Assembly: GCA_007115705.1 (NCBI GenBank)
Contig: QXEO01000170.1
Location: 1-64,000 of the forward strand
Reading direction: 5' to 3'
From: Dactylis glomerata
Lineage: Eukaryota; Streptophyta; Magnoliopsida; Poales; Poaceae
Length of the DNA: 64,000 nucleotides
Shown here: positions 22,068-32,527 of the stretch, in pieces
Position numbering within the stretch: the stretch's first letter is position 1
How the letters are laid out: each line of letters starts with the position of its first letter
The notes under the pieces: model-generated
What the model saw: the letters and a program-made list of their open reading frames with translations, nothing else
Told to the model about the DNA's origin: nothing
Databases searched by the model: none
Translations under genes and position numbers: made by a program

Positions 22068-23195
22068 ATGGAGAACTCTCCATTTGGTTTCCTATTTGGA
22101 AACACATCTACTACTGCTGCATATGTGGATGAACCACCACCGCCACCACCTGCTAAAATTGATCCTTTTAAAATACCTATGAAAATTGTTGGGCGTATTA
22201 TGGATAACGGCTATTCAGGAGATGGAACTGTCCATCCGGGTGATCACTTACTATTTATACATGAATTATGCGAGTTGTTCAGGTGTGTAGGTATTTCACC
22301 AAGCCAAGTCAAGAAGAAGCTATTCTCTTTATCATTGAAAGGCAGAGCTGAGGAGTGGTATCGACTGCTCCAAGATTGTCCATCTATGGCATGGGAGGAC
22401 ATTGTACCTCTCTTTTATTCCAAGTTTTATCCCCCAAGTGAAATCCATAAAGATCGTAATCGGATATATAATTTTTGGCCTCATGATGGAGAGAGTATTG
22501 CCCAAGCGTGGGGGAGATTGAAGTTACTAATGCTCAAATGCCCCATTCATGAGCTCCCTAATAATATTGTTATTGATAATTTTTATGCGCGGCTTACTCT
22601 TCCTGATAAGGATTACTTGGATGCTTCTTGCTTTGGATCATTTACTCATATGAAAGAAGATGCTAAGTGGAAACTTCTTGACCGTATACAAGAGAATGTT
22701 GAAGGATGGGAAAACGACAAAGGTAGGAAGTCAGGTATAAACTATGATTATGAATGCATTAAATCTTTTATGGGAACCGATGACTTTCATAGTGTTAGCA
22801 CTGCTTATGGTCTTGATTCACAAATACTTGCTAATTGTCTTAAGGCCAGGCTTTTCAAAGAGAAAGTCAAGAAATGGCATGATAAGAGAATTCTTAAGAG
22901 AGAGTTTCATGTTGGTGAGAAAGTTCTATTGTATAGGTCTCGTCTTAGATTTTTTGCAGGAAAATTACTTTCTAAATGGGAAGGACCATATGTTATTGTG
23001 GAAGTGTACCGCTCAGGTGCTATTAAGATTGCTTCATTGAAAGATGACTCTACACAAGTGGTGAATGGGCAAAGACTCAAACATTATATTACTGGAGATT
23101 CTTATAATGAAGATGTTGATGTAATTGAAATATTTTCTCCAGAAGAATTCATCCAAGACAAATTGCAGGCAGCTGCAGAGTTTGTTTTTGAATAG
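22068..23195 (+). CDS. E4 gag fused in frame to integrase C-terminal domain (375 aa)
   Basis: Residues 1 to about 259 are an Athila-type Gag: start MENSPFGFLF, proline run, FKIPMKIVGRIMDN, then the Retrotrans_gag core (FSLSLKGRAEEWYRLL, FYSKFYPPSE, IAQAWGRLKLLMLKCPIH). The sequence then jumps to RLFKEKVKKWHDKRILKREF, the end of integrase, including the KVLLYRSRLRFFAGKLLSKWEGPY motif, and shares its stop position with pol of E5. Compared with E5 (38845 to 35249), 3596 bp are missing; both deletion edges carry GCC, retained once at 22845-22847. The fusion is open throughout. It could be an accidental end-joining product, or a protein that keeps capsid assembly plus a nucleic-acid-binding tail. 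The ATG at 22068 matches that of E5. Confidence 0.88.
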   Translation: MENSPFGFLFGNTSTTAAYVDEPPPPPPAKIDPFKIPMKIVGRIMDNGYSGDGTVHPGDHLLFIHELCELFRCVGISPSQVKKKLFSLSLKGRAEEWYRLLQDCPSMAWEDIVPLFYSKFYPPSEIHKDRNRIYNFWPHDGESIAQAWGRLKLLMLKCPIHELPNNIVIDNFYARLTLPDKDYLDASCFGSFTHMKEDAKWKLLDRIQENVEGWENDKGRKSGINYDYECIKSFMGTDDFHSVSTAYGLDSQILANCLKARLFKEKVKKWHDKRILKREFHVGEKVLLYRSRLRFFAGKLLSKWEGPYVIVEVYRSGAIKIASLKDDSTQVVNGQRLKHYITGDSYNEDVDVIEIFSPEEFIQDKLQAAAEFVFE

Positions 23196-23305
23196 GTAAC
23201 AGTTCTAGTCAGAAAAGTTTCGCGAATAACTCTTCCTTTATTATTTTTGCTATTTTTACTAAATAAGAAAAATCACGAGACGAAAACGGGCAGGAAAAGG
23301 AGTCC

Positions 23306-23440
23306 GTGTGCTCCCCACACACAAGGGGCGTGGGCCCACCTCTGGCCGCGCCGCCCTGGTGTGAGAGCACACCGGAACTCATTTCCGTCCCGGTTTCCTC
23401 CTGTGATTTCGTTTCGATGTATAATTTTTGCCTATCTAAC
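23306..23440 (+). promoter_or_regulatory. Internal copy of the LTR hairpin/TATA module before ORF3 (E4)
   Basis: GTGTGCTC...GGCGTGGGCC pairs with GGCCGCGCC...GAGCACAC (23306-23373). A TATAAT follows at 23420 and GCCTATCTAACCCCCC at about 23430-23446, ahead of ORF3. The arrangement mirrors the LTR module and is also present in E5. A promoter role for ORF3 is inferred. Confidence 0.5.
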
Positions 23441-23533
23441 CCCCCGGAGTCCCCAAGGTCTGTATATTGTTTTCTCGTCGTGTTTTGTTTCGAGCTACTT
23501 CTGTCAGGAGTTGATCTTAAGCTTGGGGGAGCC

Positions 23534-23942
23534 ATGGCCTCTTCAAGCGATGACAAGGAGAAGACACCTCCGGAAGATGACACCTCCGGAAGATGACACC
23601 AAAAACTTTCGGCTAAAAGAAGAGGTTGAAAGCGAAGATGATGAGGAAGGTCAAAGTTCAAGGCCAAACACCATGATTGCCAGCATAGGGGTGGTGACAG
23701 ATCATGACAAGTTCAAGAAGAGTGCATGCATAAGGACCGGAGGGGGTGTGCCGCGTCACACCTTAGCTCCATGGACATCTCCGTCAGGTAACAATCCTTT
23801 CCATACTCTAATACATGAACATCAGTTTCGAAGGGTGCCTAGGTCGCGATTACCCTCTGGTTGGGATATAGATCGTTCTAACAGTGCAGGAAAAGAAAGT
23901 TCCAAGAATGAGGAAGGATGGGGAAATAATTCCAAGAGCTAG
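23534..23942 (+). pseudogene. E4 ORF3, frameshifted by a 16 bp tandem duplication
   Basis: The start MASSSDDKE matches that of ORF3 in E5 (MASSSDNKG). ACACCTCCGGAAGATG is present twice in tandem (23564-23579 and 23580-23595), shifting the frame so that the original frame stops at 23594-23596. The continuing frame (DDTKNFRLKEEVESEDDEEG and on to the stop at 23942) is acidic then basic and differs from E5's ORF3 after the first dozen residues. A polypurine-like AAGCTTGGGGGAGCC immediately precedes the ATG. No known domain is visible; the function is unknown. Confidence 0.55.
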
Positions 23943-25454
23943 GATTCTCTTGCTGACAGGTTCATGAACCATGTTGAGCACAATTCTGAGATGATTCGTA
24001 ACCTCAGTCGCAAGATTGATGATCTGAAAGATTTGATTGAGAAGCTTATTAAAGATTATCCACCGCCAAAGGAGTAATTCGTCATCGGTATAGGCATCCC
24101 CTTGGCTTGTTCCAAGCTTGGGGGAGTGCCGCGGTATCCCATCATTACCTTTTTACTCATTTACTTTTCAAAGTAGAGTCATATCATGAATAGAGAAATT
24201 ATCCTATAGAATAGTTTGTAGTATGGAAGTATCCTCCTTAGTTGGTTATCTATGTATCCCTTGGTGTGAGTTGCGGTAATGAAATATTAATGAGAAGTTC
24301 TATCGTTTACTTTCCGCACACTTTATTTTCGTTTGCAAAGTCTCTTATATGATTAGTCTTGTTGATCAGTATTGGTATCACTTTGGGAGCATGAGTAAAT
24401 TTAGTTGGTTTTGGCAAACTTAGCTTGGTCAGTAGCAGCATTACCTTGAGGTTTGAGTAGAAAAGAATAAACAAGTGTTTGTAGTTACATCACTTCAGTT
24501 TTCCTTATGTTTGGCTTATAAGCATTGTTATTCTCAAAGTTAAAATCATTGTACCTTCAAGGGAGTTTGCATGATTGTTCTTATTATATGTATGTTTGTT
24601 TGTTTCATGCAATTCTTATGCTTGCTACCCAGCCTTGCTAGCCAGAGACCTGTACTGAGAGGAAATACTTCTCGTGCATCCAAATCCCAAAGCCAAGTCA
24701 TTTCCAAAGAGTCCACTATAAATTCCTATGCATGGTATTTTAAGCCATTCCAAGTAAATTTTTCATGTGCTACCTTTCAAAAACCTTCAAACACTTCTCA
24801 TTTTGTGCCACTATTTTTAGCTCATGAGGACGTAGTGGATGAGTTTGTTATCTTCCATACTAAATTAAGTACCCCTCGACTAGGCAGCTTCATTTGCTCG
24901 TCACTAATTTTGCAAGGGAGCTGGTCAGACCATTATAATCTCAAATAGAAAAGAAAAAGAAGCACTCCTCCATGGTATGTGAAAGTTGGTCGGCACCCGA
25001 TGGAATCGGTTAGCCATGGTTTGAGAAAGGAAAAAGGTGGGGAGGAGTGCAAAGCTATAAAAGAGCACCAAAGTGCCAATTAATTAAACATCTCGGAACC
25101 GCTCTCACTTGTTTAGTATGGAAGATATCAAGAACTCCGTTGCTAGTCGTTGACAAAAGCAACCACCTCTCAAAACAATTTTTACCTCTGTTTTACAAAT
25201 GAAAAGCTCTATCACATGTTTAATCCCTACTTCCCTCTGCGAAGGGCCTATCTTTTACTTTGTGCATCTTTATATGTGATTCTCTTTACTTATTGCAAGT
25301 CTATATTATATAAAGGGAAGTTGATGTCTATTATAACTTGTGCCTTTGGTGAATGTGATGCTTCTTGTCCGTATTTTGATTATCGACACTTCACTCCATA
25401 AACCTGTGGTCATGTTTACCGAGTTTAGTTTTCGCTTGGGGACAAGCGAGGTCT
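23943..25454 (+). other. E4 non-coding 3' region
   Basis: AT-rich, homologous to 32528-34204 of E5 and partly to the 3' regions of E2 and E6. It includes a short coiled-coil-like remnant at about 23960-24076 and an internal AAGCTTGGGGGAG copy at 24114-24126. There is no gene. Confidence 0.7.
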
Positions 25455-25468
25455 AAGCTTGGGGGGGT
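25455..25468 (+). promoter_or_regulatory. E4 polypurine tract
   Basis: AAGCTTGGGGGGG next to the 3' LTR. Confidence 0.85.
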
Positions 25469-26977
25469 TGATACGTCCATATTGCATCACTATTTTGTGT
25501 CATAATTTACTGTTATTCATTGATATATTTCATATTTAGATATGATACTTATGTTATTTCCTTTGTTTTCACATGTTTGATGATCTTTGGAGGATCTGCT
25601 GCCGGAGTCAGGATTCTGCTGGAAAAGGACCATCAAGACACCATATTTTGGAAGATCAGGAAAATTTCAGAAAAATACCAGAAAATTCTATTTTACCAAA
25701 AGACTCCGGAAGCCAGAAGGAGAAGGAGAGAGGAGCCAGGGGGTGGCCTCACGCACAAGGGGCGCGGCCTGACCCCTGGCCGCGCCGGCCCTGTGTGAGG
25801 CCACCCTGGCCCACATCTCGTCTCGCCCCTTCACGTACTTCATCGTCCCCAAAAACCTAAGTCAGGGGGGCTGAGAGATAGACACAGCCGCCTCTGCGGG
25901 GCGAAAAACACCAGAGAGAGAAAAGCTCTCTGGTAGGGAGAAATCTGCCGGGGAAATTCCTTCCCGGAGAGGGGAGATCATCACCATCGTCATCATCATC
26001 GCACCGGACTTCATCGGGATCATCATCATCATCATCTCCATCACCAGCACCTTCATCCCCACCATCACCACGCCATCCCGCTGTAACATCTTGAGTTGGA
26101 TCTTGTTATATTCTTAGGGGAAACTTTTCCGGTGTTGATTACTCTTGTAGTTAATGCTATTGAGTGGAACCGTTGAATTAAGGTTTATGTTCAGATTGTT
26201 ATTTACCATTATTTCACCTCTAATCATGATCCATATGATGTCTTGTGAGTAGTTCGTTTAGTTCTTGAGGACATGGGAGAAGTCAAGATGTTAGTAGTGA
26301 ATTATTGTTGAGAAATATTTAATGGTTTGATATTTTTGTGGTGCTATTTCACTAGTGGTGTCATGTGAACGTCGACTACATGATACTTCACCATTTATGG
26401 GCCTAGTGAGATGCATTGTGTATTTGGCTACCAATTGTGGGGTTGCTAGAGTGACAGAAACCTAAACCTCCGTTGGGAAACCATTGCACCAGGGAGCGTA
26501 GGATCTTAGAGTTTAAGGCTGTGGTTAGATTTATCTTAATTACTTTCTTGTATTTGTGGATGCTTGCAAGGGGTATAATCACAAGTGTGTATTTATCCTA
26601 GTAAGGGTAGTGCGCTAGCACAGGTTTACCCCCATAACAGCTATCAAACCAATAAAGACTATTAGCGGTATGAAGCGAAAGCTCTTGACAGAAACTCCCG
26701 TGTGTCCTCGAGAATGTTTGGTTATTATAAGTTACACAACCGGCTTGTCCTTTGCTGAAGAAAGGATTGGGCCACTTGCTGCAATTATTACTATTGTCTT
26801 TTATTTACTCGCACTTTATTTACTTGTATTACCAAATACCCCTGAAAACCTGTTTGCTAGTATTTACAGTGAATCCTTGATCAAAACCACTTGTCAACAC
26901 CTTCTGCTCCTCGTTGGGTTCGACACTCTTATTTATCAAAAGTACTATGATACACCCCCTATACTTGTGGGTCATCA
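25469..26977 (+). repeat. E4 3' LTR
   Basis: It starts TGATACGTCCATATTGC, ends GGGTCATCA, and is followed by target duplication AGCGG. It includes hairpin 25745-25802 and an ATC-rich tract at 25980-26070. Confidence 0.95.
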
Positions 26978-26982
26978 AGCGG

Positions 26983-28180
26983 CTGGGCAAAGCCTGGCCG
27001 TTGCCGGCGGCGGGGACTGCTGGTCCCCTTGCATGCTAGGGACGGCGCGGGCTGTCTCCATCATGGCGTGGGCATGGTGCGGCTTCCGGGCACCATGGTG
27101 CAGCTGCTCTCCGACGTGCGGTGGTGCGTGCTGCTGTGATCTGGAGCGGTGGCTACATGGCAGACGGTGTGGCGGTTGGGAGGCGCGGAGGAGGCAGAGA
27201 AGGTCGTGGAGATGGCCGGAGGTGGCGGTGCGGCCTGCCCTTCGCGGCGGCCTCGTTGCATCTCCTAGACTTTATTCACGGGCCTGATCGGGGACTACCT
27301 TAGGCTCGTCTGAGACGGAGGTCGCTCCGCTCGATCCGTTAGCTGGGAGCCGGCCGGCGGTGTGGGGACTGCTGGTTCGGCATGAATAAAATGTGGTCCT
27401 AGGGTTCCTTCTCGCGCCAAGATGAGGATCTACCGGATTCACTTCTTCATGGATTTGGCAGGAGTGGCATGTTCCGAAAGGCTTCGTTGGCGAACTTCAC
27501 TGGGCGATCATGCCTAGAGATTGCCAGATCGGATGGTATTCGGTTGTGCGCACCCATTTTTTTGTCTGGCCGTTTGGTTTCAGAGAGAGCGCTGCAAAGC
27601 TCTGCTGGTTGTTATCATCATGCGACGTGATTGGTCATTCCATGGTGAAGTCAGCTAGCTGGGAATGTCATGGATGCCAAGTCCTGGATAATTGCATTGG
27701 TGGTTGGAGTCTTTGTGGCAAAGAGGAACTTACATCGTGATTCGTGACTCATACCAGCGACATGACTAGTAGGGCGACACTATATGAGAAGTTCAAGGTC
27801 CGACCTTGCAGGGTGAAAATCCAGGGTCTGGCTTTAATTGGTTGTGCCTGGCAATAGCCTTGTTGATGGCAGTTTTGTGAGTGTAGACTTTTCTCCAGGG
27901 TGAAAACCTAAGATCTATGATCGGACGATGACGGTGCTAGTCACTGTTCCCTTCTTGGAGGCGTCGCTTTTGGAGATGTTGGACTTTTGGTGCTGTCTTG
28001 GTGGCGTCAGTGTTGCTGCTACAAGGAATTTATCACTGTAGCGGGCCTTTTTCTTTCTCTATAATTTTTCTTTTTTTGTCTGTGTGCATCCTTATTGCCA
28101 CTAGGACACTGCGTTGTTGCAGAGGATGGGTGTAATTGGTATCGTCTTGATATTAATATATATACTCTTTATCGAAAAAA
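26983..28180 (+). mobile_element. LINE-like 3' tail (non-LTR retrotransposon remnant)
   Basis: GC-rich at first, grading into a T-rich tail that ends with GGATGGGTGTAATTGGTAT..., TTGATATTAATATA and TTATCGAAAAAA (to 28180). This tail form is common at the 3' ends of grass LINE copies. No reverse transcriptase or endonuclease is present here; the 5' part may begin left of E4. Direct repeats that would mark the insertion were not found. Confidence 0.5.
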
Positions 28181-28212
28181 TAGCTACTATTCCAGAATTC
28201 ATATATGAATAT
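28181..28212. other. Short unassigned spacer
   Basis: Thirty-two bases between the LINE-like poly-A and the foldback repeat; nothing recognised. Confidence 0.5.
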
Positions 28213-28632
28213 CAAAATGGAGGCTAAGCTATATGTAGACAAATGGAGGCTAAGCTATATGTAGTTCTTTATTTTTATAAAATTTTAAAAACCATATCAA
28301 AAAATTCTGAAAAAAAATCATAAATCTGGCCAATGATGTGCACTACTAAAGCGTGAAACTGAATACAAACTAAATGATATTCTCAGATACACAAAAATCT
28401 CAAAATCTAACATACTATATAGTGTTGAAATGCATACTGGTTACTATAAAATTAATAAAATTTTGTTTTTTTGTGCAGCCTAAAATAGAAAGTAGTTTGT
28501 ATTGAGATTTGACATGTTTGTACTACAAATCATTTGCTACCTCTAGGCTTTTCTATATATTTTTGAAACTTTAAAATCTAATTTTTGAATTTTTGAAAAT
28601 AAAGAAATACATATAGCTTGGCCTCCGTTTTG
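28213..28632. repeat. Foldback/MITE-like inverted repeat (about 420 bp)
   Basis: The left end CAAAATGGAGGCTAAGCTAT and the right end, read on the minus strand, CAAAACGGAGGCCAAGCTAT match over about 25 bases. Both continue with TGTA...TTCTTTATTTT inward. The left arm is partly duplicated in tandem (GGAGGCTAAGCTATATGTAG twice). The interior is AT-rich and non-coding. No clear target duplication is visible, so the superfamily is not assigned. Confidence 0.55.
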
Positions 28633-29407
28633 AGTTTCCGCACGTTTCTTCTTTAAAAATAGTTCAAGAGGTAATTTACGAAGACAAGAGATTAGTGAAT
28701 GATAGGGTGAACACAAAGTAGAGTAAAATTCTCAACTGGAAGCTACTCATGAACTATAGTAAAAATGATGGCAGGAAAACAGTAAGACGACAATTTGACG
28801 GTGAGCAGTAAAATTCGCTTCATCCGGTATCTCACCCTCCTAAGAAACATCACTTGCTAACATAATACAGCGCCTATGCTGGCAACAATTTGACGGTGAG
28901 CGTAGTCAGCATGTTCACCTCTACCCTTATAACTTTCCTGAAGTTATGCAAATTAAATTTTAATTAACGACAACCGACACACTCGATCCTTCCGCTCCAA
29001 CGAAACAATGTTCAGGCAAAGAGACTAGCTTATTGAACAGTTGGCGACGGTCTCCACTGCCCGACGGTGAGCGCAGCAGAACAACCTCCTGTCACCACGA
29101 ACCAAGACTGAATCAGAACCTCAATAGACCGGATCATTAAGGCGCCTAATCACGAGCTAGCGAGAGGACTCACACGCAGGGCGACAAAGAGCGGGACGTG
29201 GGATCAGAATAAGGTATGCCAATATGTGGGTATACAGGGTTTGAATATGGGCTTCAGCGGGTCATCCTAATTAATCCGTTTAATTAACTAATTAAGGGGA
29301 AAAGATCCTGGGAATCTGATCTAGAACAATGCATGTACATTATGAAAGGAACAACAGCGTTGACTGTGAACGAAGACAAGTTCAAACAGACATACGAGCT
29401 TCGCAAA
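28633..29407. other. Unassigned low-copy-looking DNA
   Basis: Mixed-composition sequence with no ORF of note and no recognised repeat ends. It could be old, eroded transposon or true intergenic DNA. Confidence 0.4.
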
Positions 29408-30340
29408 TCTATACTACTCATAAAAGAGCCAATACTTTCTTTTCTAAAGCCACCCACCACATATACACGGGCAAAAGAGTAACGTCTGATCAGCCCCGCA
29501 AATTAATATTAACGGTTTAGATTAATCTAATCCCACCTAATCAGCACTTTTTGGTGCACGTAGCATTTTACAGCGACGGACAACTACTCATCCCCGCAGA
29601 GGAATAAATAAAAATCCCTTGTGCCCCGTTAATTATGCCTAATTCAATCAGATTCACTCCAGCTCCAAACCCTCGCACCCGATAATCACTCCCCACCTCA
29701 ATCGTACAATCTGAACCTAGAGATTGGACCAGCAACCTTGATCGACTTCATCGCTGGACAGATATGCATCGGCTGGCAACCTTCTTCTTCGCCCTCCCTC
29801 ACCGGCCGCCATTCCTCCAAGCTACTTCTTGCCATCTGCCATGGTCAAGTGGTGGCGCTCCCTGACGCCAAGCTGCTTCTCGCCATCTGAAGCAGAACCT
29901 TGACAAGTGGTGGCTGAAGCCTGAGGAGGAGAGTGTCGCTGTGTAAGGATTTGGCGGAGGCACATCATCGAAGCCAAGGCTATGACGTTGCGCCTGCACA
30001 AATAGAAACTGACGTCCAGATTCTGCTCTGCCAGTTCTGCCGCCCACCCTTGATGCCGCTAAGATTTTCCAACTCGGTGCACTAATCCCCCGCCGCGGCG
30101 CGGCACCTCTCAGGCATCGACTCCATGCACGCTGATTGAGAATTGATGCGGCAGGGGCTGGTGGGTTTGCTCATTGAGATAGAAGGTTTACTCTATTTTT
30201 TTTTCATTCTTTACTTCATGGTGACGCATTTTCAATATGTTTATCAGGGTCTAGTGATTAATCATGAATTAATGAGTTTGTTTTGAAAGCCATATGACAA
30301 TTGGTAAGTCTGTTGCTGCGAGATTATCAAAAATAATTTT
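29408..30340 (+). other. Possible Helitron 5' end and unassigned sequence
   Basis: TCTATACTACTCATAAAAGA directly after an A (29407) is the form of many grass Helitron 5' ends. A GC-rich palindromic patch (CCCGCCGCGGCGCGG, about 30090-30104) could be a decayed 3' hairpin, but no clean CTRR followed by T is seen. Short GC-rich ORFs around 29780-30050 lack recognisable domains. Confidence 0.35.
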
Positions 30341-30436
30341 CAATTTTGATTTCCACCTGTTTATTACATTGTACAGCTTGATACTTGAAAACTTTCAGTG
30401 AGAGGAGGGTCGTACACATTGTACATCTTGATACTT

Positions 30437-31002
30437 GAAAAAGTTTAACATGTGCTCCAATAGCCACCTTCTCGTGAACAACGTGAATGTCAAGTTCAAT
30501 ATGCTTCGTAATGTTGCACGGGGTTAGCAGATAGGTACACTGCACTGACATTGTCGTAGTAGACAATAGTTGCGCTGTCAATAGGGCACAAAGCTCCTAA
30601 AGAAGACTGCAAAGCCAGCATGTTTCTGCAACGGCAGTCGCAACAGCACGATATTCAGCCTCTGCACTTGATCGAGAGACCGTAGGCTGGCGGTGAGACA
30701 ACCAAGACACCAAATTGTCGCCCAAGAACACACAGTAGCCCGACGTAGACCGGCGAGTATCTGGGCATCCTGCCCAGTCGGCATCCGAATAGGCAATGAG
30801 AGAGTGAGAGGTGGTAGAATGGATAGTTAGACCATGATCAAGGGTTCCTTTGAGATAGCGAAGGATCCGCTTGATAAGAAGGAAATGGGGCTCACGAGGA
30901 TCGTGCGTATGGAGAGAGACTTGTTGCACGGCATAAGAGATTTCAGGTCTAGTGCGAGTTATGTATTGCAGACCACCTGCTAAGCTACGGTATAGAAAAG
31001 GA
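30437..31002 (-). pseudogene. Copia pol 3' part: RNase H fragment
   Basis: The minus-strand frame encodes SLAGGLQYITRTRPEISYAV, then LKGTLDHGLTI, SDADWAGCPDTRRSTSGYCVFLG and SSAEAEYRAVA, the diagnostic RNase H region of Ty1/Copia polyproteins. After CWLCSLL the frame breaks, but DNVSAVYL-type and TKHIELDIHVV-type remnants continue to about 30437. It is split from its RT half (41265-42112) by E5, whose AAGGA target duplication brackets the break exactly. Confidence 0.9.
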
Positions 31003-32513
31003 TGATGACCCACAAGTATAGGGGGTGTATCGTAGTACTTTCGATAAATAAAAGTGTCGAACCCAACGAGGAGCAGAAGGTGTTGATGAGCGGTTTTGAT
31101 CAAGGAATCACTGTAAATACTAGCAAACAGGTTTTCAGGGGTATTTGGTAATACAAGTAAATAAAGTGCGAGTAAATAAAATACAGTAGTAACAATTGCA
31201 GCAAGTGGCCCAATCCTTTCTTCAGCAAAGGACAAGCCGGTTGTGTACTTATAATAACCAAACGTTCTCGAGGACACATGGGAGTTTCTGTCAAGAGCTT
31301 TCGCTTCATAAAACCAATAGTCTTTATTGGTTTGATAGGTGTTATGGGGGTGAACCTGTGCTAGCGCACTACCCTTACTAGGATAAATACACACTTGTGA
31401 TTATACCCCTTGCAAGAATCCGCAAATACAAGAAAGTAATTAAGATAAATCTAACCACAGCCTTAAACTCTAAGATGCTACGCTCCCTGGTGCAAAGGTT
31501 TCCCAACGGAGGTTTAGGTTTCTGTCACTCCAGCAACCCCACAATCGGTAGCCAAATACACAATGCATCTCACTAGGCCCATAAATGGTGAAGTATCATG
31601 TAGTCGACGTTCACACGACACCACTAGTGAAATAGCACCACAACAATATCAAACCATTAAATATTTCTCAACAATAATTCACTACTAACATCTTGACTTC
31701 TCCCATGTCCTCAAGAACTAAACGAACTACTCACAAGACATCATATGGATCATGATCAGAGGTGAAATAATGGTAAATAACAATCTGAACATAAACCTTA
31801 ATTCAACGGTTCCACTCAATAGCATCAACTACAAGAGTAATCAACACCGGGAAAGTTTCCCCTATGAATATAACAAGACCCAACTCAAGATGTTACAGCG
31901 GGATGGCGTGGTGATGATGGAGATGAAGGTGCTGGTGATGGAGATGGAGATGATGATGATCCCGATGAAGTCCGGTGCGATGGTGATGACGATGGCGACG
32001 ATCTCCCCTCTCCGAGAAGGGATTTCCCCGGCAGATTTCTGCCAGCCAGAGAGCTTTTCTCTCTCTGGTGTTTTCCGCCCCGCAGAGGCGGCGGTGTCTA
32101 ACTCTGAGCCTCTCCCTTGACTTAGGTTTTCGGGGACGATGAAGTACGCGCAGGGGCGAGACCAGAAGTGGGCTATGGCAGCCTCACATAGGGCTAGTGC
32201 GGCCAGGCGTCAGGCCGCGCCACCCTGGCGTGTGGGCCCCTCCTGGCTCCTCTCGACTCCTCCTTCTGGCTTCCTGAGTCTTCTGGGAAATTATAATTTC
32301 CTGGTATTTTTCTGGAATTTTCCTGATCTTCAAAATATGGTCCCTTGATGGTCTTTTTTCTAGCAGAATCCTGACTCCGGCAGCAACTCCTCCAAAGGTC
32401 ATCAAACATGTGAAAACAAAGGAAATAACATAAGTATCAACTCTAAATATAAAATATATCAATGAATAACAGTAAATTATGATACAAAATAGTGATACAA
32501 AATGGACGTATCA
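31003..32513 (-). repeat. E5 3' LTR
   Basis: The plus strand begins TGATGACCC and ends GGACGTATCA, the reverse of an E4-type LTR. Hairpin at 32181-32236; GAT/ATC trinucleotide tract at about 31910-31990. Confidence 0.95.
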
Positions 32514-32527
32514 ACCCCCCAAGCTTA
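32514..32527 (-). promoter_or_regulatory. E5 polypurine tract
   Basis: The minus strand reads TAAGCTTGGGGGGT next to the 3' LTR. Confidence 0.85.

Larger units (their letters stand above)
20437..26977 (+). mobile_element. E4: Athila-like element with internal deletion, gag-integrase-tail fusion
   Basis: Complete insertion: 1511 bp and 1509 bp LTRs, 5 bp target duplication AGCGG (20432-20436 and 26978-26982), tRNA-Asp primer site and polypurine tract. The internal region is 3.5 kb, against 7.2 kb in its relative E5. The missing part covers the end of gag, protease, RT, RNase H and most of integrase. Roughly 40 differences between the LTRs by eye (about 2.6 percent) suggest an insertion around one million years old. 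The 5' terminus reads TAATACG instead of TGATACG, a point change after insertion. Confidence 0.95.

Noticed and set aside
21640..22182. ORF of 180 codons at the E4 LTR/leader border (also 26670-27287, 31100-31394, 39510-40140)
   Set aside because: Spans LTR and primer binding site in all copies; it overlaps the real gag start in another frame and reflects LTR composition only.
27061..27303. GC-rich ORFs near 27.1 kb suggesting a host gene
   Set aside because: Sequence runs into a LINE-like tail ending in poly-A; no conserved domain in any frame.
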